A stretch of 64,000 bases of DNA from Paenibacillus pinisoli (lineage in GTDB: Bacteria > Bacillota > Bacilli > Paenibacillales > Paenibacillaceae): NCBI RefSeq assembly GCF_003605435.1, contig NZ_QXQB01000001.1, positions 310,001 to 374,000 of the forward strand, read 5' to 3'. A program made the translations under genes and the position numbers. A model generated the notes under the pieces. It saw nothing but the letters and a program-made list of their open reading frames with translations. It searched no databases and was not told the DNA's origin. The number at the start of each line of letters is the position of its first letter. Positions within the stretch are counted from its first letter, which is position 1. Positions 25,182 through 34,711 of this stretch are shown piece after piece.

Positions 25182-26429
25182 TTACGCTTTAAGCGCCAGC
25201 CAGAGCCGGTACAGCGCCGCTTTGACGGCGCGCAGCCGGATAATCGACCGGCCTCCGCTAAGCCGTGACGTGTAGACAACTGTATCTTTGCCCCGCTCAG
25301 CCACTGCGAAATAGACCAGACCGACAGGCTTGCCCTCTGATTCCGCGGGTCCTGCAACCCCCGTGAGCGATACGCCGAAGTCCGTATCGCACATTAGCCG
25401 AACGTTCTCCGCCATCATCGCGGCGGTAGACTCGCTGATCGCTCCGGGCGCGTCCGGTCCTTCAAGCTGGGACATCGGAATGCCAAGCAGCTTGTTCTTC
25501 ATCACGTTCGTATACGTGACAACCCCTCCTGTGAACTCTCCGCTGCTTCCTGGCACGTTCGTGACCAGTTCGGCGAACAAACCTCCGCTGCAGCTCTCCG
25601 CGCTTGCCAGGCGGCGTCTGGAGCTTCTGAGAAGCCGTACAACCTCCTCCTCGATCGGGATATCCGATTGGGCGTACAGATGCTCCCCCACCCGCTCCTT
25701 TATCCCTTCAACGGTCGCATCGATCTTCTGGTTCGCTTCCTCCAAGGTCCGCGCCTTCGTCGACACGCGAACCGACACCTCGCCTTCCTTGGCGTACGGA
25801 GCAATCGTCGGGTCTTCCTGCCCTTCAATCAGATCCAGCAGCTTCGCTTCCAGATTCGACTCCCCGATGCCGGCGAACTTCAGCAGGCGCGAGAACAGCG
25901 GCACTTCTTCGCCCAGCATGGAACGAATCCAGTCCTGCGCAGGGCCTTCCAGCATTGGCTTCATCTCTCTTGGCGGGCCCGGCAGCAGCACGTACAAGGT
26001 GCCGTCCGCTTCCAGCGCGTTGCCTACCGCAAGACCGGTCGAATTATGAAGCGGCTCGCTGCCTTCAATCATATTCGCTTGCCTGCGGTTGCTCTCGACC
26101 ATCGCCATCCCCCTGGAAGAGAACATTTCTTCAATGACGGCCATGGAAGGCTCATGAAGGACAAGCTTGCGGCCCAAATATTGCGCCAGTACATCTTTCG
26201 TCAGATCATCCTGAGTCGGCCCCAATCCTCCCGTGAACAGCAGCAGATCGGCGCGTCCGCGTCCAATCTCGATCGCTTGCCTGAGCCGGCCCGCATTATC
26301 GCCTACTACCGTCTGGAAATACACATCAATGCCAAGCTCCGCAAGCTTCTGGGATATCGCCTGCGCATTCGTATTCACGATTTGGCCAAGGAGCAGCTCC
26401 GTGCCCACCGCAATAATCTCTGCTTTCAT
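25182..26429 (-). CDS. cinA: Competence/damage-inducible protein CinA
   Basis: A 415-residue two-domain protein: an N-terminal MoaB/MogA-like (COG1058) domain (MKAEIIAVGTELLLGQIVNTNAQ..., GGLGPTQDDLTKD) and a C-terminal CinA domain (about 255-410: SAESCSGGLFAELVTNVPGSS, VGLVYFAV). The family has ADP-ribose pyrophosphatase and NMN deamidase activities and is associated with recA. ATG 26429 with AGGAGAGAGG upstream gives the canonical N-terminus; the longer frame to 26558 overlaps the pgsA terminator hairpin. It precedes recA, the usual order in Bacillota. Confidence 0.96.
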   Translation of the reverse strand: MKAEIIAVGTELLLGQIVNTNAQAISQKLAELGIDVYFQTVVGDNAGRLRQAIEIGRGRADLLLFTGGLGPTQDDLTKDVLAQYLGRKLVLHEPSMAVIEEMFSSRGMAMVESNRRQANMIEGSEPLHNSTGLAVGNALEADGTLYVLLPGPPREMKPMLEGPAQDWIRSMLGEEVPLFSRLLKFAGIGESNLEAKLLDLIEGQEDPTIAPYAKEGEVSVRVSTKARTLEEANQKIDATVEGIKERVGEHLYAQSDIPIEEEVVRLLRSSRRRLASAESCSGGLFAELVTNVPGSSGEFTGGVVTYTNVMKNKLLGIPMSQLEGPDAPGAISESTAAMMAENVRLMCDTDFGVSLTGVAGPAESEGKPVGLVYFAVAERGKDTVVYTSRLSGGRSIIRLRAVKAALYRLWLALKA

Positions 26430-26479
26430 ATGTGCCCCTCTCTCCTGCAGCCTGTACGGCCTATATGGATCATGATAGG

Positions 26480-26513
26480 AAGAGCACTCTCCCGTCCATG
26501 GGAAAGTGCTCTT
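26480..26513 (-). terminator. Hairpin after pgsA
   Basis: AAGAGCACTTTCCC paired with GGGAGAGTGCTCTT (one mismatch, 6-nt loop), followed only by CCTATC. A strong stem with a poor T-run; a weak terminator or processing element. Confidence 0.6.
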
Positions 26514-26564
26514 CTCGCATTCGATTGAATGCCCTAACGCCGCGCACGGCGAAGACATGCCTTG

Positions 26565-27140
26565 TTATTCAACCGGTATTAAATGTTTATTCTTCACAAA
26601 ATAATCAATACCGGAGTAGACCGTAATAATGGCGGCCGCCCAGCTGGCGATCACATCAAACGGGAAGTCGATCAGCGCAAACGGGAAGTTATTGATCAGC
26701 AATGCGATAATCATGGTGATCTGGATAGCAGTCTTCCATTTGCCCCAGGCGCTTGCCGCCATGACGGAGCCTTCCAGCAGCGCGATTTGGCGCAGGCCGG
26801 TTACTGCAAACTCTCGGCTAATAATAACAATGGCAATCAGCGCGTTCAGCTTGTCCATTTCCACAAGCGAGATCAGCACAGCAGCGACAAGAAGCTTGTC
26901 GGCCAGCGGATCAAGCAGCTTGCCCAGATTGGTGACAATCTTGTTCTTGCGCGCTATGTAGCCGTCCAGCCCGTCTGTGCTGGCTGCAATGATAAAGATG
27001 AGCGCTGCTACGATCTGATTATATGTAATTTCAAAATCCGAGAAGCTGAGCGTGCCCAAGTCCAACTTCATAAGCAAGAAAAACATGATGACTGGGACAA
27101 GGAAAATTCTTGCCAGCGTAATCTTATTCGCTAAATTCAC
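26565..27140 (-). CDS. pgsA: CDP-diacylglycerol-glycerol-3-phosphate 3-phosphatidyltransferase
   Basis: A 191-residue membrane enzyme making phosphatidylglycerophosphate, the committed step to phosphatidylglycerol. The CDP-alcohol phosphotransferase motif DG(x)2AR(x)8G(x)3D(x)3D appears as STDGLDGYIARKNKIVTNLGKLLDPLADK, spread over residues 55-83. About four to five membrane segments. GTG 27140 overlaps the rimO stop (GTGA) and has GGAGGG upstream, so the two are translationally coupled. Confidence 0.96.
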   Translation of the reverse strand: MNLANKITLARIFLVPVIMFFLLMKLDLGTLSFSDFEITYNQIVAALIFIIAASTDGLDGYIARKNKIVTNLGKLLDPLADKLLVAAVLISLVEMDKLNALIAIVIISREFAVTGLRQIALLEGSVMAASAWGKWKTAIQITMIIALLINNFPFALIDFPFDVIASWAAAIITVYSGIDYFVKNKHLIPVE

Positions 27141-28465
27141 GCGATACCCTCCCCGGATAGGTCAAACTCATACGCGTGCGTAACACGTACTTTTTGTATC
27201 GTTCCAATTTCTGCGCGGCAGTTCGAGATGAACACCTCGCCGTCAATCTCCGGCGCATCGTACATCGATCTGCCGATATAGACGTCGCTGCGGCCGTCGT
27301 AACGCTCCACCAGCACGTCGATTTCCTTGCCGATATACTTGCCGCTGTTGTCGCGGGAGACGATGCGCTGAATCTCCATCAGCGTATTCACGCGCCACTC
27401 CTTCACGTCATCAGGCACATGGTTCGGCAATCTGACCGCAGGCGTATCTTCTTCGCTGGAATAAGCAAAGACGCCAAGGCGATCGAACTTGATTTCTTTC
27501 ACAAATTCGCACAGCCTCTCGAAATCCTCTTCCGTCTCGCCGGGAAATCCGACGATCAGGCTGGTGCGAAGCGCGACATCCGGAATTGCGCCCCGAATCT
27601 TCGCGATCAGCTCGCGCGTATCGCGTTGTCTTCCGGGCCTGCGCATTCTCTTCAGAATCGTATCCTCGCTATGCTGCAGAGGCATATCGATATATTTGCA
27701 AATCTTCGGATTGGATGCCATCGTCTCAATCAGCTCGTCGGAGAAGAAGCCCGGATAAGCATAATGCAGACGCACCCATTCAATCCCCTCCACCTCGCTG
27801 ACAAGGTTCAGCAGCTCAGGCAGCATAAAGCGGTCATAGAGGTCAGTTCCGTAGTTCGTTGAATCCTGCGCGATCAGGCTAACTTCCTTTACGCCCTGCG
27901 ATGCTAGCCCCTTCACTTCAGCAAGAACAGATTCGATGGAGCGGCTGCGGAAAGCCCCTCTCATCATCGGAATGCTGCAGAACGTACACGCATTGTCGCA
28001 GCCTTCGGCTATCTTCACATACGCGGTATAGCGTGGCGTAGTGACCATCCGCGGCAGCTGCTGCTCATAATTAAACACAGGATTGCCGATTCGAATCGGC
28101 TTCTTCCCTCTTAGCGCTTCATCCACAATATCATTGATGTTATGGAAGTCGCCTGTTCCGACTATGCCGTCGATCTCCGGCATCTCTTCCATCAGCTGCT
28201 GCTTGTAGCGCTGAGTGAGGCAGCCGGAGACGATGAGCGCCTTAAGACGGCCCGTATCCTTCAGGTCGGCCATCTCCAATATCGTATTTACCGATTCTTC
28301 CTTAGCCGCGTCGATAAAACCGCAAGTATTGACAATAATAACGGTGGCTTCATCCGGCTCCTCGACTAGTCGGAAGCCTCGTTCGTGGATTAAGCCTGAC
28401 ATGATTTCGGAGTCGACTAAGTTTTTCTCGCAACCAAGCGTGACAACTTTCACTCTTTCAGTCAT
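27137..28465 (-). CDS. rimO: Ribosomal protein uS12 methylthiotransferase RimO
   Basis: A 442-residue radical-SAM enzyme that adds a methylthio group to the conserved Asp of ribosomal protein S12. N-terminal cluster Cys are C12, C48 and C82; the radical-SAM motif is C156, C160, C163 (EGCDNACTFCSIP); the TRAM domain is C-terminal. The opening RVKVVTLGCEKNLVDSE is RimO-specific and separates it from MiaB, also in this window. Upstream of pgsA, with which it overlaps. Confidence 0.97.
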   Translation of the reverse strand: MTERVKVVTLGCEKNLVDSEIMSGLIHERGFRLVEEPDEATVIIVNTCGFIDAAKEESVNTILEMADLKDTGRLKALIVSGCLTQRYKQQLMEEMPEIDGIVGTGDFHNINDIVDEALRGKKPIRIGNPVFNYEQQLPRMVTTPRYTAYVKIAEGCDNACTFCSIPMMRGAFRSRSIESVLAEVKGLASQGVKEVSLIAQDSTNYGTDLYDRFMLPELLNLVSEVEGIEWVRLHYAYPGFFSDELIETMASNPKICKYIDMPLQHSEDTILKRMRRPGRQRDTRELIAKIRGAIPDVALRTSLIVGFPGETEEDFERLCEFVKEIKFDRLGVFAYSSEEDTPAVRLPNHVPDDVKEWRVNTLMEIQRIVSRDNSGKYIGKEIDVLVERYDGRSDVYIGRSMYDAPEIDGEVFISNCRAEIGTIQKVRVTHAYEFDLSGEGIA

Positions 28466-28495
28466 TTGTCTATCGTCAAATCCTTTCTAAGAGCA

Positions 28496-28990
28496 TTAGC
28501 GGTAATTCGTAAATTGAAGATCGACAGGCAGATCAGCGCCTCTAAGCAGCGCCATTACAGCTTGCAGGTCGTCGCGGCTTTTGCCTGTTACCCGGATTTG
28601 GTCACCTTGAATCTGGCTCTTGACCTTCAGCTTGGAATCGCGAATCAGAATATTGATTTTTTTGGAAATATCCTGTTCAATTCCTTGTCTCAGCTTGATC
28701 CGCTGCTTGACGGTTCCGCCGGACGCGCCTTCGATTTTACCGTAATCCATATTTTTGATAGGTACGCCGCGCTTGATCATTTTGGATTGCAAAATGTCGA
28801 TGACGCTTTTCAGCTTGTATTCATCATCCGAGGCTACTACAAGCTCTTCTTTCTCCAGCGCAATGCTGCTCTTGCTTCCCTTGAAGTCGAAGCGTGTCTC
28901 AATCTCCCGCTCCGCTTGCGTAATAGCGTTGGAAAGCTCCTGCATATCCACCTTTGATACAATATCGAATGAGCTTTCTGAACTCATCAT
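28496..28990 (-). CDS. yajQ: YajQ-family nucleotide-binding protein
   Basis: A 164-residue protein of the YajQ/UPF0234 family: two ferredoxin-like folds ([56 protein letters not shown] segment; [22 protein letters not shown]). Members bind nucleotides; some proteobacterial ones bind cyclic di-GMP. The role in Bacillota is unclear. Two adjacent ATGs (28990, 28987) follow GGGGAGAG. Cytoplasmic; between the rodZ-like gene and rimO. Confidence 0.93.
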   Translation of the reverse strand: MMSSESSFDIVSKVDMQELSNAITQAEREIETRFDFKGSKSSIALEKEELVVASDDEYKLKSVIDILQSKMIKRGVPIKNMDYGKIEGASGGTVKQRIKLRQGIEQDISKKINILIRDSKLKVKSQIQGDQIRVTGKSRDDLQAVMALLRGADLPVDLQFTNYR

Positions 28991-29023
28991 ACTCTCCCCT
29001 TTGCTATGTAATACGGTTCGCGC

Positions 29024-29938
29024 CTATTCGCTCGTCAGCGAATCCGGCGCTTCTCCTCCCTCTTGCGTCCCGCCGCCAGCTGGATCGCCTTGCGTATCTT
29101 CCGTCAGCGGATTGATCAGAAGCTGCTTGGAGCTGGAACGGTCGCCATCCGGCACAAGCACGCCGTCAACCCAAACTTCGGTAAAGTCGGCACGGCCTAC
29201 GTTAATATAAAGCGGTGTCGTCAGGTCAAAAGTCAATACCTCTCCGTCTTCTGCATTCGTATAGTACAGCTTTTTCCCGGATACGCTGCCTTCCTGCACA
29301 CCTACCCAGTTGCGGCCGCCCTTTACTTTCAATTCAACCTTATGGATTACGCCTGCCGGGCCGATATCATATTTATCCGCTTTTCCGACCTTGCTGTTGA
29401 ATGTAACCGTTGTCGGCGCTTTTGTCGGCGGCGGCGGCGTAGGCGACACCGGCGGCGTGCTTGTACCGGGGTTGGATGTCTGCTCCGGCGGGCTGGAATT
29501 TTCCGTAATCGGGGTATTATCCACTTTACTCGGCGATTCATTATCTTTGTTAATCACAAAGTACCAGATCACGACCACAATCAAAATGAGGAAGCACCAC
29601 ATCACTATATTGAATCCGATTTTCCCCAGCCGTTCAGATGCGCCTGACTTTACCTTCCTTGGCTTGCGGACCGGAATCGGCTCCGATGAGGGCTCAACAG
29701 CTGGCGCCGGCACTTCATGCTGATAAAGCCTAAGCACCTCATCTGGATCGAGGCCAACGGCCTCTGAATAGTTTTTCACGAAAGCGCGCACGTAAAAAGT
29801 GCCGGGCAGCACACTGTGATCACCGGATTCAATTGCTTCCAAATAACGCTTTCTAATTTTCGTCAATTCTTGAATATCATCAAGCGACATTCCTTTTTCA
29901 TTACGAGCCTTGCGCAGCAATGCGCCTAGTTCAGACAT
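29024..29938 (-). CDS. rodZ: RodZ-like membrane protein with HTH and DUF4115 domains
   Basis: A 304-residue single-pass protein: cytoplasmic helix-turn-helix (1-70: LGALLRKARNEKGMSLDDIQELTKIRKRYLEAIE), basic juxtamembrane stretch, one transmembrane helix (about 108-129), a Pro/Thr-rich extracellular linker (about 140-180) and a C-terminal beta-rich DUF4115 domain. This is the RodZ plan, a MreB partner in rod-shape maintenance; the B. subtilis counterpart at this locus is ymfM. AGGAGG precedes the ATG. Confidence 0.9.
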   Translation of the reverse strand: MSELGALLRKARNEKGMSLDDIQELTKIRKRYLEAIESGDHSVLPGTFYVRAFVKNYSEAVGLDPDEVLRLYQHEVPAPAVEPSSEPIPVRKPRKVKSGASERLGKIGFNIVMWCFLILIVVVIWYFVINKDNESPSKVDNTPITENSSPPEQTSNPGTSTPPVSPTPPPPTKAPTTVTFNSKVGKADKYDIGPAGVIHKVELKVKGGRNWVGVQEGSVSGKKLYYTNAEDGEVLTFDLTTPLYINVGRADFTEVWVDGVLVPDGDRSSSKQLLINPLTEDTQGDPAGGGTQEGGEAPDSLTSE

Positions 29939-29961
29939 GGATATGCCTCCTTCCGATTAGA

Positions 29962-30729
29962 TTAGAAATCGTCCGAATAGTTGGCAGTGAATGATTCATA
30001 CGTAATTTCCTCATCCGGATTATTGCGCAGCTCGATAATAATATCGAAATGGCTGTAGTCGTAATGGGATTCCTTTACGAATATATCCGGATGCTCGATT
30101 ACTTTGGTCGACGGCATAGCCATAATCTCCTGCAGAAGAGCATGATGCCTCTCGTTGGAGCGTATTGTACTCACGATCCCGTCAATAATAAAAATGTTGT
30201 TCGGCTGCATCTCATCCTCGGACAGCTGGCTGCGCACCGTCTGACGAAGCAAAGTAGACGATACGAAGGCCCATCGTTTGTTGGAGCAGACACTGCCTGC
30301 GATAATGGATTCCGTCTTGCCGACACGCGGCATGCCGCGAAGGCCGATTACCTGATTGCCGTCACGCTTGAACACTTCTCCCAGGAAATCAACAAGCAGG
30401 CCAAGCTCGTCCCTTACGAAACGAAACGTCTTCCGGTCGTCGGAATCTCTCTCAATATAGCGCCCATGCCGAACTGCCAATATATCTACGATTGTAGGCG
30501 TTCTCAGCTTGTTCACCGTAATATTATCAACCTTCTGCAGCATTTTGCCCAGAAGCTCGACTTTCTCATCGTCATTGGTTTGAAGAAGCATGCCGCGGGT
30601 ACGGTCCTCTACCCCATTAATCGTCATAATGTTCACTTCCAGCATGCCGAGCAAAGAAGCGATATCTCCAAGAAGGCCAGGGCGGTTCTTATGTATCTTG
30701 TATTCCATGTACCATTGTTTCGTCTCCAA
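29962..30729 (-). CDS. ymfK: YmfK-like protein with ACT-like and P-loop regions (DUF3388)
   Basis: A 255-residue conserved protein of unknown function, found at this locus in Bacillus as ymfK. Residues about 8-75 look like an ACT regulatory domain (YKIHKNRPGLLGDIASLLGMLEVNIMTINGV). Residues about 125-140 contain a Walker A-like loop (LRGMPRVGKTE), followed by a Walker B-like hydrophobic strand ending in Asp (NIFIIDGIV). Together they suggest a ligand-sensing NTPase, but no reaction is established. Translation appears to start at TTG 30729 behind AGGACGGTG. Confidence 0.85.
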   Translation of the reverse strand: METKQWYMEYKIHKNRPGLLGDIASLLGMLEVNIMTINGVEDRTRGMLLQTNDDEKVELLGKMLQKVDNITVNKLRTPTIVDILAVRHGRYIERDSDDRKTFRFVRDELGLLVDFLGEVFKRDGNQVIGLRGMPRVGKTESIIAGSVCSNKRWAFVSSTLLRQTVRSQLSEDEMQPNNIFIIDGIVSTIRSNERHHALLQEIMAMPSTKVIEHPDIFVKESHYDYSHFDIIIELRNNPDEEITYESFTANYSDDF

Positions 30730-30859
30730 CGTGTGTCACCGTCCTAAACCTGAATAATAAAGAGTATAAGGCCAAAAATCAAGCTGCTTCCGAATAATTA
30801 TACCTTTAAATCATCAATTCTACAATTTTCGTCATTATCCTGCAACGAAACAAAACATT

Positions 30860-30894
30860 GCAGAAAAGCCTCCGCTAACTGGAGGCTTTTCTGC
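30860..30894 (-). terminator. Terminator after ymfJ
   Basis: A perfect 14-bp stem GCAGAAAAGCCTCC / GGAGGCTTTTCTGC with a 7-nt loop, between ymfJ and ymfK. The internal T4 run can serve as the U-tract. Confidence 0.8.
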
Positions 30895-30910
30895 TGACCG
30901 GTATAAGTGC

Positions 30911-31162
30911 TTACGATTTCTCGACGAGCTTAACCATCAGTCTTGCGACTGTCTTGCGCTCTGTCTCGTCGCCAACATCCCAAAGCTGCTTCAGGATGCG
31001 TTCCTCGTCATTTTTGGGATCCACTTTTTCGTCTAGAAAGGAACCGATCTCGAACGCCAGGTTAGCGATCGTATCCTCTGTCAGCCCCATCTTTTTCGCT
31101 TGCGATACGCGATCCGCCAAAAAGTGCTTCCAAGTGTCGAAGTTCGTCAGGACAGTTGACAT
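30911..31162 (-). CDS. ymfJ: YmfJ-like DUF3243 protein
   Basis: An 83-residue small soluble protein (TNFDTWKHFLADRVSQAKKMGLTEDTIANLAFEIGSFL...), predicted all-helical, matching the DUF3243/YmfJ family. ATG 31162 with AGGAGG nine nt upstream is the start; longer readings lack a signal. Function unknown. Position between ymfI and ymfK matches B. subtilis. Confidence 0.9.
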   Translation of the reverse strand: MSTVLTNFDTWKHFLADRVSQAKKMGLTEDTIANLAFEIGSFLDEKVDPKNDEERILKQLWDVGDETERKTVARLMVKLVEKS

Positions 31163-31272
31163 GCCTCTTCGCCTCCTAAGGTTGTTGTGGAATAGAAAAG
31201 AATCATCAACAGTCCTTATTGTGCGCACTTCAGCAGCGACTTATACAATAACAGCTCCAATTTGGCGCATGA

Positions 31273-32019
31273 TCAAGTATGCCAGCCGCCGTTCGGGCTT
31301 ATAATCTGTCCGGTAATATAGGATGATTCCGGCAATGACAAGAAGTAAACAAGCGACGCGATCTCTTCAGCGGAGCCGAAGCGGCCGGCAGGGATCTCCT
31401 GCTGCAAAGCCGCTTTCTCCTCCTGATTGAAGCCGCTCATCATCAGCGTGTCTACGACGCCAGGAGCAACGGCGTTCACGGTGACACCGGATGGCGCAAG
31501 CTCCTTGGCCAGCGCTTTCGTGAAGGCATTCATACCGCCTTTGGTTGTGGAATAAAGCACCTCGCATGACGCGCCCGACATTCCCCATACGGAAGATACA
31601 TTAATAATGCGGCCATAACGCTGAGCAATCATGTACGGCATAAAGAGCTGTGTGGACAGGAACATGCCCTTAAGATTAACGGACATGACATCGTCCCATT
31701 CCTGCTCCGTTACGTCTGCCAGCATCCCGTAATGAGATATGCCCCCGTTATTCACCAGAATATCCGGCCGGATATCATGGGTCTCCAGCTTATCGCGCAT
31801 GCGTGCCAGCTGGTCGCGCGAGCGCAGATCGGCGGAGATGGTCATGACATTAGCTCCCAGCGCCATGCACATCCTCGCCGTCTCATTCGCGCTTTCATGA
31901 GATTCCAAATAATGAATGACGATATTGACCCCTTCCGAGGCAAAGCGCTTTGCAATCGCAGCGCCGATGCCACGGCTCCCCCCGGTGATCAATACCGTTG
32001 TTTCCTGCAGCGTCTTCAT
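31273..32019 (-). CDS. ymfI: SDR-family oxidoreductase YmfI (EF-P 5-aminopentanone reductase)
   Basis: A 248-residue short-chain dehydrogenase: NAD(P) motif TGGSRGIG (12-19), NNGG near 90, catalytic S-Y-K (NVSSVWG; YSTTKGG), and a C-terminal GGWHT. In B. subtilis YmfI reduces the 5-aminopentanone modification on translation factor EF-P. The order ymfF-ymfH-ymfI-ymfJ is preserved, which supports orthology over a generic FabG. The start overlaps the ymfH stop (ATGA). Confidence 0.92.
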   Translation of the reverse strand: MKTLQETTVLITGGSRGIGAAIAKRFASEGVNIVIHYLESHESANETARMCMALGANVMTISADLRSRDQLARMRDKLETHDIRPDILVNNGGISHYGMLADVTEQEWDDVMSVNLKGMFLSTQLFMPYMIAQRYGRIINVSSVWGMSGASCEVLYSTTKGGMNAFTKALAKELAPSGVTVNAVAPGVVDTLMMSGFNQEEKAALQQEIPAGRFGSAEEIASLVYFLSLPESSYITGQIISPNGGWHT

Positions 32020-33308
32020 GCTTTGGCTTGCGGTTTCTCCACAATGGATACAGCAAGCTGCCCGAAATCAAAATGCTCGCGAAGACGCTGATTCACTTCT
32101 TCAAGCGTGCATGCTTCATAGAAGCCAAGCACATCGAACATGTCGGCGTCGCGGAACCGATAGCGGGTAAATTCACCCGCAATGGATTCGGGGGAGTTCA
32201 GCATGCGAAGATAGCTGCCGATTTTTTTGCGTTTCGAACGCTCGAAAGCGGACTGCTCGATACCTTGATTCACAGCTGCGGTGATGCCCGTGCGCAGAGC
32301 TTCGATTAGTGCGTCAGGATCAGGCGTGTCCCCGCCAACAACCGAAAACGCATAATCGGTGCTGGAATTGTATTCATGGCCGAAGGAATCGGAAATCAAA
32401 TTTTGCTCATATAACGATTGATACAGCTTTGAGCTCGGTCCGATCAGCGTCTCCAGCATCAGCTTTGTCGTCACCTCTTGGCGAAGCAGGGCCTCGCCGG
32501 TCAATCCGACCTTCTTTTCCTTGAATCCCAGCATGCACTTAGGAAGCGATACGGATAGCTGAGCTACTTTGCGCGGAATTTTCACATGGGCAGGCTCCTC
32601 GTCAAAGTAACGCTCAATCTTGCCTTGCGGTTCAAAGCTCTTGGCTTGCTGGTTCGCCTTCACCAGATCGAAGATGTCCTTAGCGTCCACTCCGCCAACG
32701 ACAAAAAGCAGCATGTTGGACGGATGATAAAAGGTTTCGTAGCAGCGGTACAACGTTTCCTTGTCGATCTTGTAGATGGACTCTACCGTGCCGGCAATAT
32801 CGATGTGCACAGGATGGTTGTGGTATAACGCGTCAATAAGCCCGAAGTAAACGCGCCAATCCGCATTGTCCTTATACATGTTGATTTCTTGCTCGATAAT
32901 GCCTTTCTCCTTATCCACATTGGTATCGGTGAAATAAGGCTTTTGCACGAAGTTGATCAGTGTCTCCAGATTGGCATGGACCTGTTCTGTTGCAGAGAAC
33001 AGATAAACGGTCCGGTCAAACGTCGTATATGCGTTGGCGGAAGCTCCCTGAGAAGCGAATACTGCAAAAATATCGCCCTCCGGCTCTTCAAACATCTTAT
33101 GTTCCAGAAAATGCGCAATGCCGTCCGGCACTCTTGTCGGCTCCTGGCCGCCTACCGAAAAGCGGTTGTCTACAGAGCCGTATTTGGTCGAGAAGGTGGC
33201 GTACGTTTTCTGGAAACCTTCCTTCGGCAGGACAATAACTTCCAGGCCGTTATCCAGCACTTCGCGGTACAGCTTCTCCTGTACGTTCGGATAATTAAGC
33301 GTCTCCAT
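32016..33308 (-). CDS. ymfH: M16-family zinc peptidase YmfH (active-type subunit)
   Basis: A 430-residue peptidase of the insulinase/pitrilysin family. The inverted zinc motif HxxEH is intact (GIAHFLEHKMFEEPEGD, about residues 65-80), with the distal Glu in the following helix. It pairs with YmfF, which lacks the motif, in the manner of two-subunit M16 enzymes. In B. subtilis ymfF/ymfH are linked to antimicrobial peptide production. AGGAGG precedes the ATG. Confidence 0.93.
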   Translation of the reverse strand: METLNYPNVQEKLYREVLDNGLEVIVLPKEGFQKTYATFSTKYGSVDNRFSVGGQEPTRVPDGIAHFLEHKMFEEPEGDIFAVFASQGASANAYTTFDRTVYLFSATEQVHANLETLINFVQKPYFTDTNVDKEKGIIEQEINMYKDNADWRVYFGLIDALYHNHPVHIDIAGTVESIYKIDKETLYRCYETFYHPSNMLLFVVGGVDAKDIFDLVKANQQAKSFEPQGKIERYFDEEPAHVKIPRKVAQLSVSLPKCMLGFKEKKVGLTGEALLRQEVTTKLMLETLIGPSSKLYQSLYEQNLISDSFGHEYNSSTDYAFSVVGGDTPDPDALIEALRTGITAAVNQGIEQSAFERSKRKKIGSYLRMLNSPESIAGEFTRYRFRDADMFDVLGFYEACTLEEVNQRLREHFDFGQLAVSIVEKPQAKA

Positions 33309-33310
33309 CG

Positions 33311-34621
33311 TTAAGCCTCCTTTCGATCGCGCAGGAAGTAGACCGTGTCGAGCTGAACCCGCTTCGCCACTTCTACAATATCATCTGCGGTAACGCCTTG
33401 AACCTGTTCCAGCAGCTCGGCTGATGTCCGTTCATTGCCGGTCAGCACGCTGTTGAAATCGTACGAGAGCATCTCATAGGCCGAATCCTGCAGCTCACGC
33501 AGGTGGCCGGAGATCATGGCTTTGGTCTGATTAATCTCAAGCTCGGACAGCTCCCCTCTTGCCATGCTCTCCAGCTGCTGCTTGATAATCGCAACCGCCT
33601 TCTCGTAGTTGTTGAATTCAATGCCGGATTGAATCGTGCATATCCCTTTATGGCCGTCCAGCCGGGATGCTGCATAATAGGCCAGGCTTTCTTTCTCGCG
33701 CACATTAATGAACAGCTTCGAATGCGGATATCCGCCTAAAATGCCGTTGTACATCAGCGCGGCAGGATATAACGTGTCGTCGTATCCGATGCCTGTTCTC
33801 AGGCCCATATTGAGCTTGCCTTGGCTGACGTCCAGCTCATCCAATACATACTTAACGTCCTGGACATCTTGCTTCACATTCGGAACGGAATAACGCGCAG
33901 GCGTGCCCGTCTTCAGCTTGAACGCATCGCCAACCAGCTTCGTAACTTCCTCAAGCGAGGTGTCGCCGACAACGTACAAATCCAGAGCGGCGCGCTCCAG
34001 CCAATCTTCATAATGTCGAAGCAACGCATCTGGCGTGATGCCGTCGATTCCGTCCAGCTTGCCGAGCGGATGAAGGCGGTAAGGCTCGCCGGCGCACATC
34101 TCCTCCAGGCAGCGCTCTGCCGCATAACGGATCTTGTCATTCACGATCGCTTCCAGCCGCTTGCGCAGCGTCGCCTTCTCCGCCTCCACGTACTTGGCGC
34201 GGAATCCGCCGCCTTCAATAAGCGGATCGGTCAGGGCATCGCCAAGAAATTGCAGCGAAGCGGCAAGCAAGGACTGCTCTGAGCTAACAAACTGATCATT
34301 GATGACATCCATCCGAAATTGGACGATCTGAGAATCTCCTCTTTTATATACATCGAATCCAAAGCCTGCTCCGTACATGTCATCCAGCTTCTCGCGGAAC
34401 GCGATCGTCTCCGGCGTTCTGGCCGTGCCTCGGCGCAGAACGAAGGGAATAAGGGCAATCGGCGTCACCGTATCTTCGTTTAGCGGTACTCCTGCGAACA
34501 AAGAGATCGCAAACGTCTTGAATCGTTTTGTCGGCAGCACATGCAGTCTGACTCGCTGCAGCTGCCCCCTTTGGAATAAGGTCACGCGGTCTGCTCCCTT
34601 CATAGATGCCGTTTTTTCCAT
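33311..34621 (-). CDS. ymfF: M16-family peptidase-like subunit YmfF (zinc motif absent)
   Basis: A 436-residue M16-fold protein. Where the HxxEH motif should be (about 50-70) the sequence reads FVLRRGTARTPETIAFREKLD, so no zinc site can form. The C-terminal half has the usual M16 R/Y region (FINVREKESLAYYAASRLDG). It most likely acts as the non-catalytic partner of YmfH, encoded 2 nt downstream. Confidence 0.92.
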   Translation of the reverse strand: MEKTASMKGADRVTLFQRGQLQRVRLHVLPTKRFKTFAISLFAGVPLNEDTVTPIALIPFVLRRGTARTPETIAFREKLDDMYGAGFGFDVYKRGDSQIVQFRMDVINDQFVSSEQSLLAASLQFLGDALTDPLIEGGGFRAKYVEAEKATLRKRLEAIVNDKIRYAAERCLEEMCAGEPYRLHPLGKLDGIDGITPDALLRHYEDWLERAALDLYVVGDTSLEEVTKLVGDAFKLKTGTPARYSVPNVKQDVQDVKYVLDELDVSQGKLNMGLRTGIGYDDTLYPAALMYNGILGGYPHSKLFINVREKESLAYYAASRLDGHKGICTIQSGIEFNNYEKAVAIIKQQLESMARGELSELEINQTKAMISGHLRELQDSAYEMLSYDFNSVLTGNERTSAELLEQVQGVTADDIVEVAKRVQLDTVYFLRDRKEA

Positions 34622-34639
34622 TTTAACCTAATGGAAATG

Positions 34640-34685
34640 GAAGAAGCAACCGCGACTGCGCTCACGCAGAAGCGGCTGCTTCCCT
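34640..34685 (-). terminator. Hairpin after sleB
   Basis: GAAGCAGCCGC paired with GCGGTTGCTTC, containing an inner CTGCG/CGCAG stem, in the 90-bp gap after sleB. The U-tract (TTCTTCC) is weak. Confidence 0.55.
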
Positions 34686-34711
34686 TATCCCAGGCCGGAT
34701 TGACGGCATGC

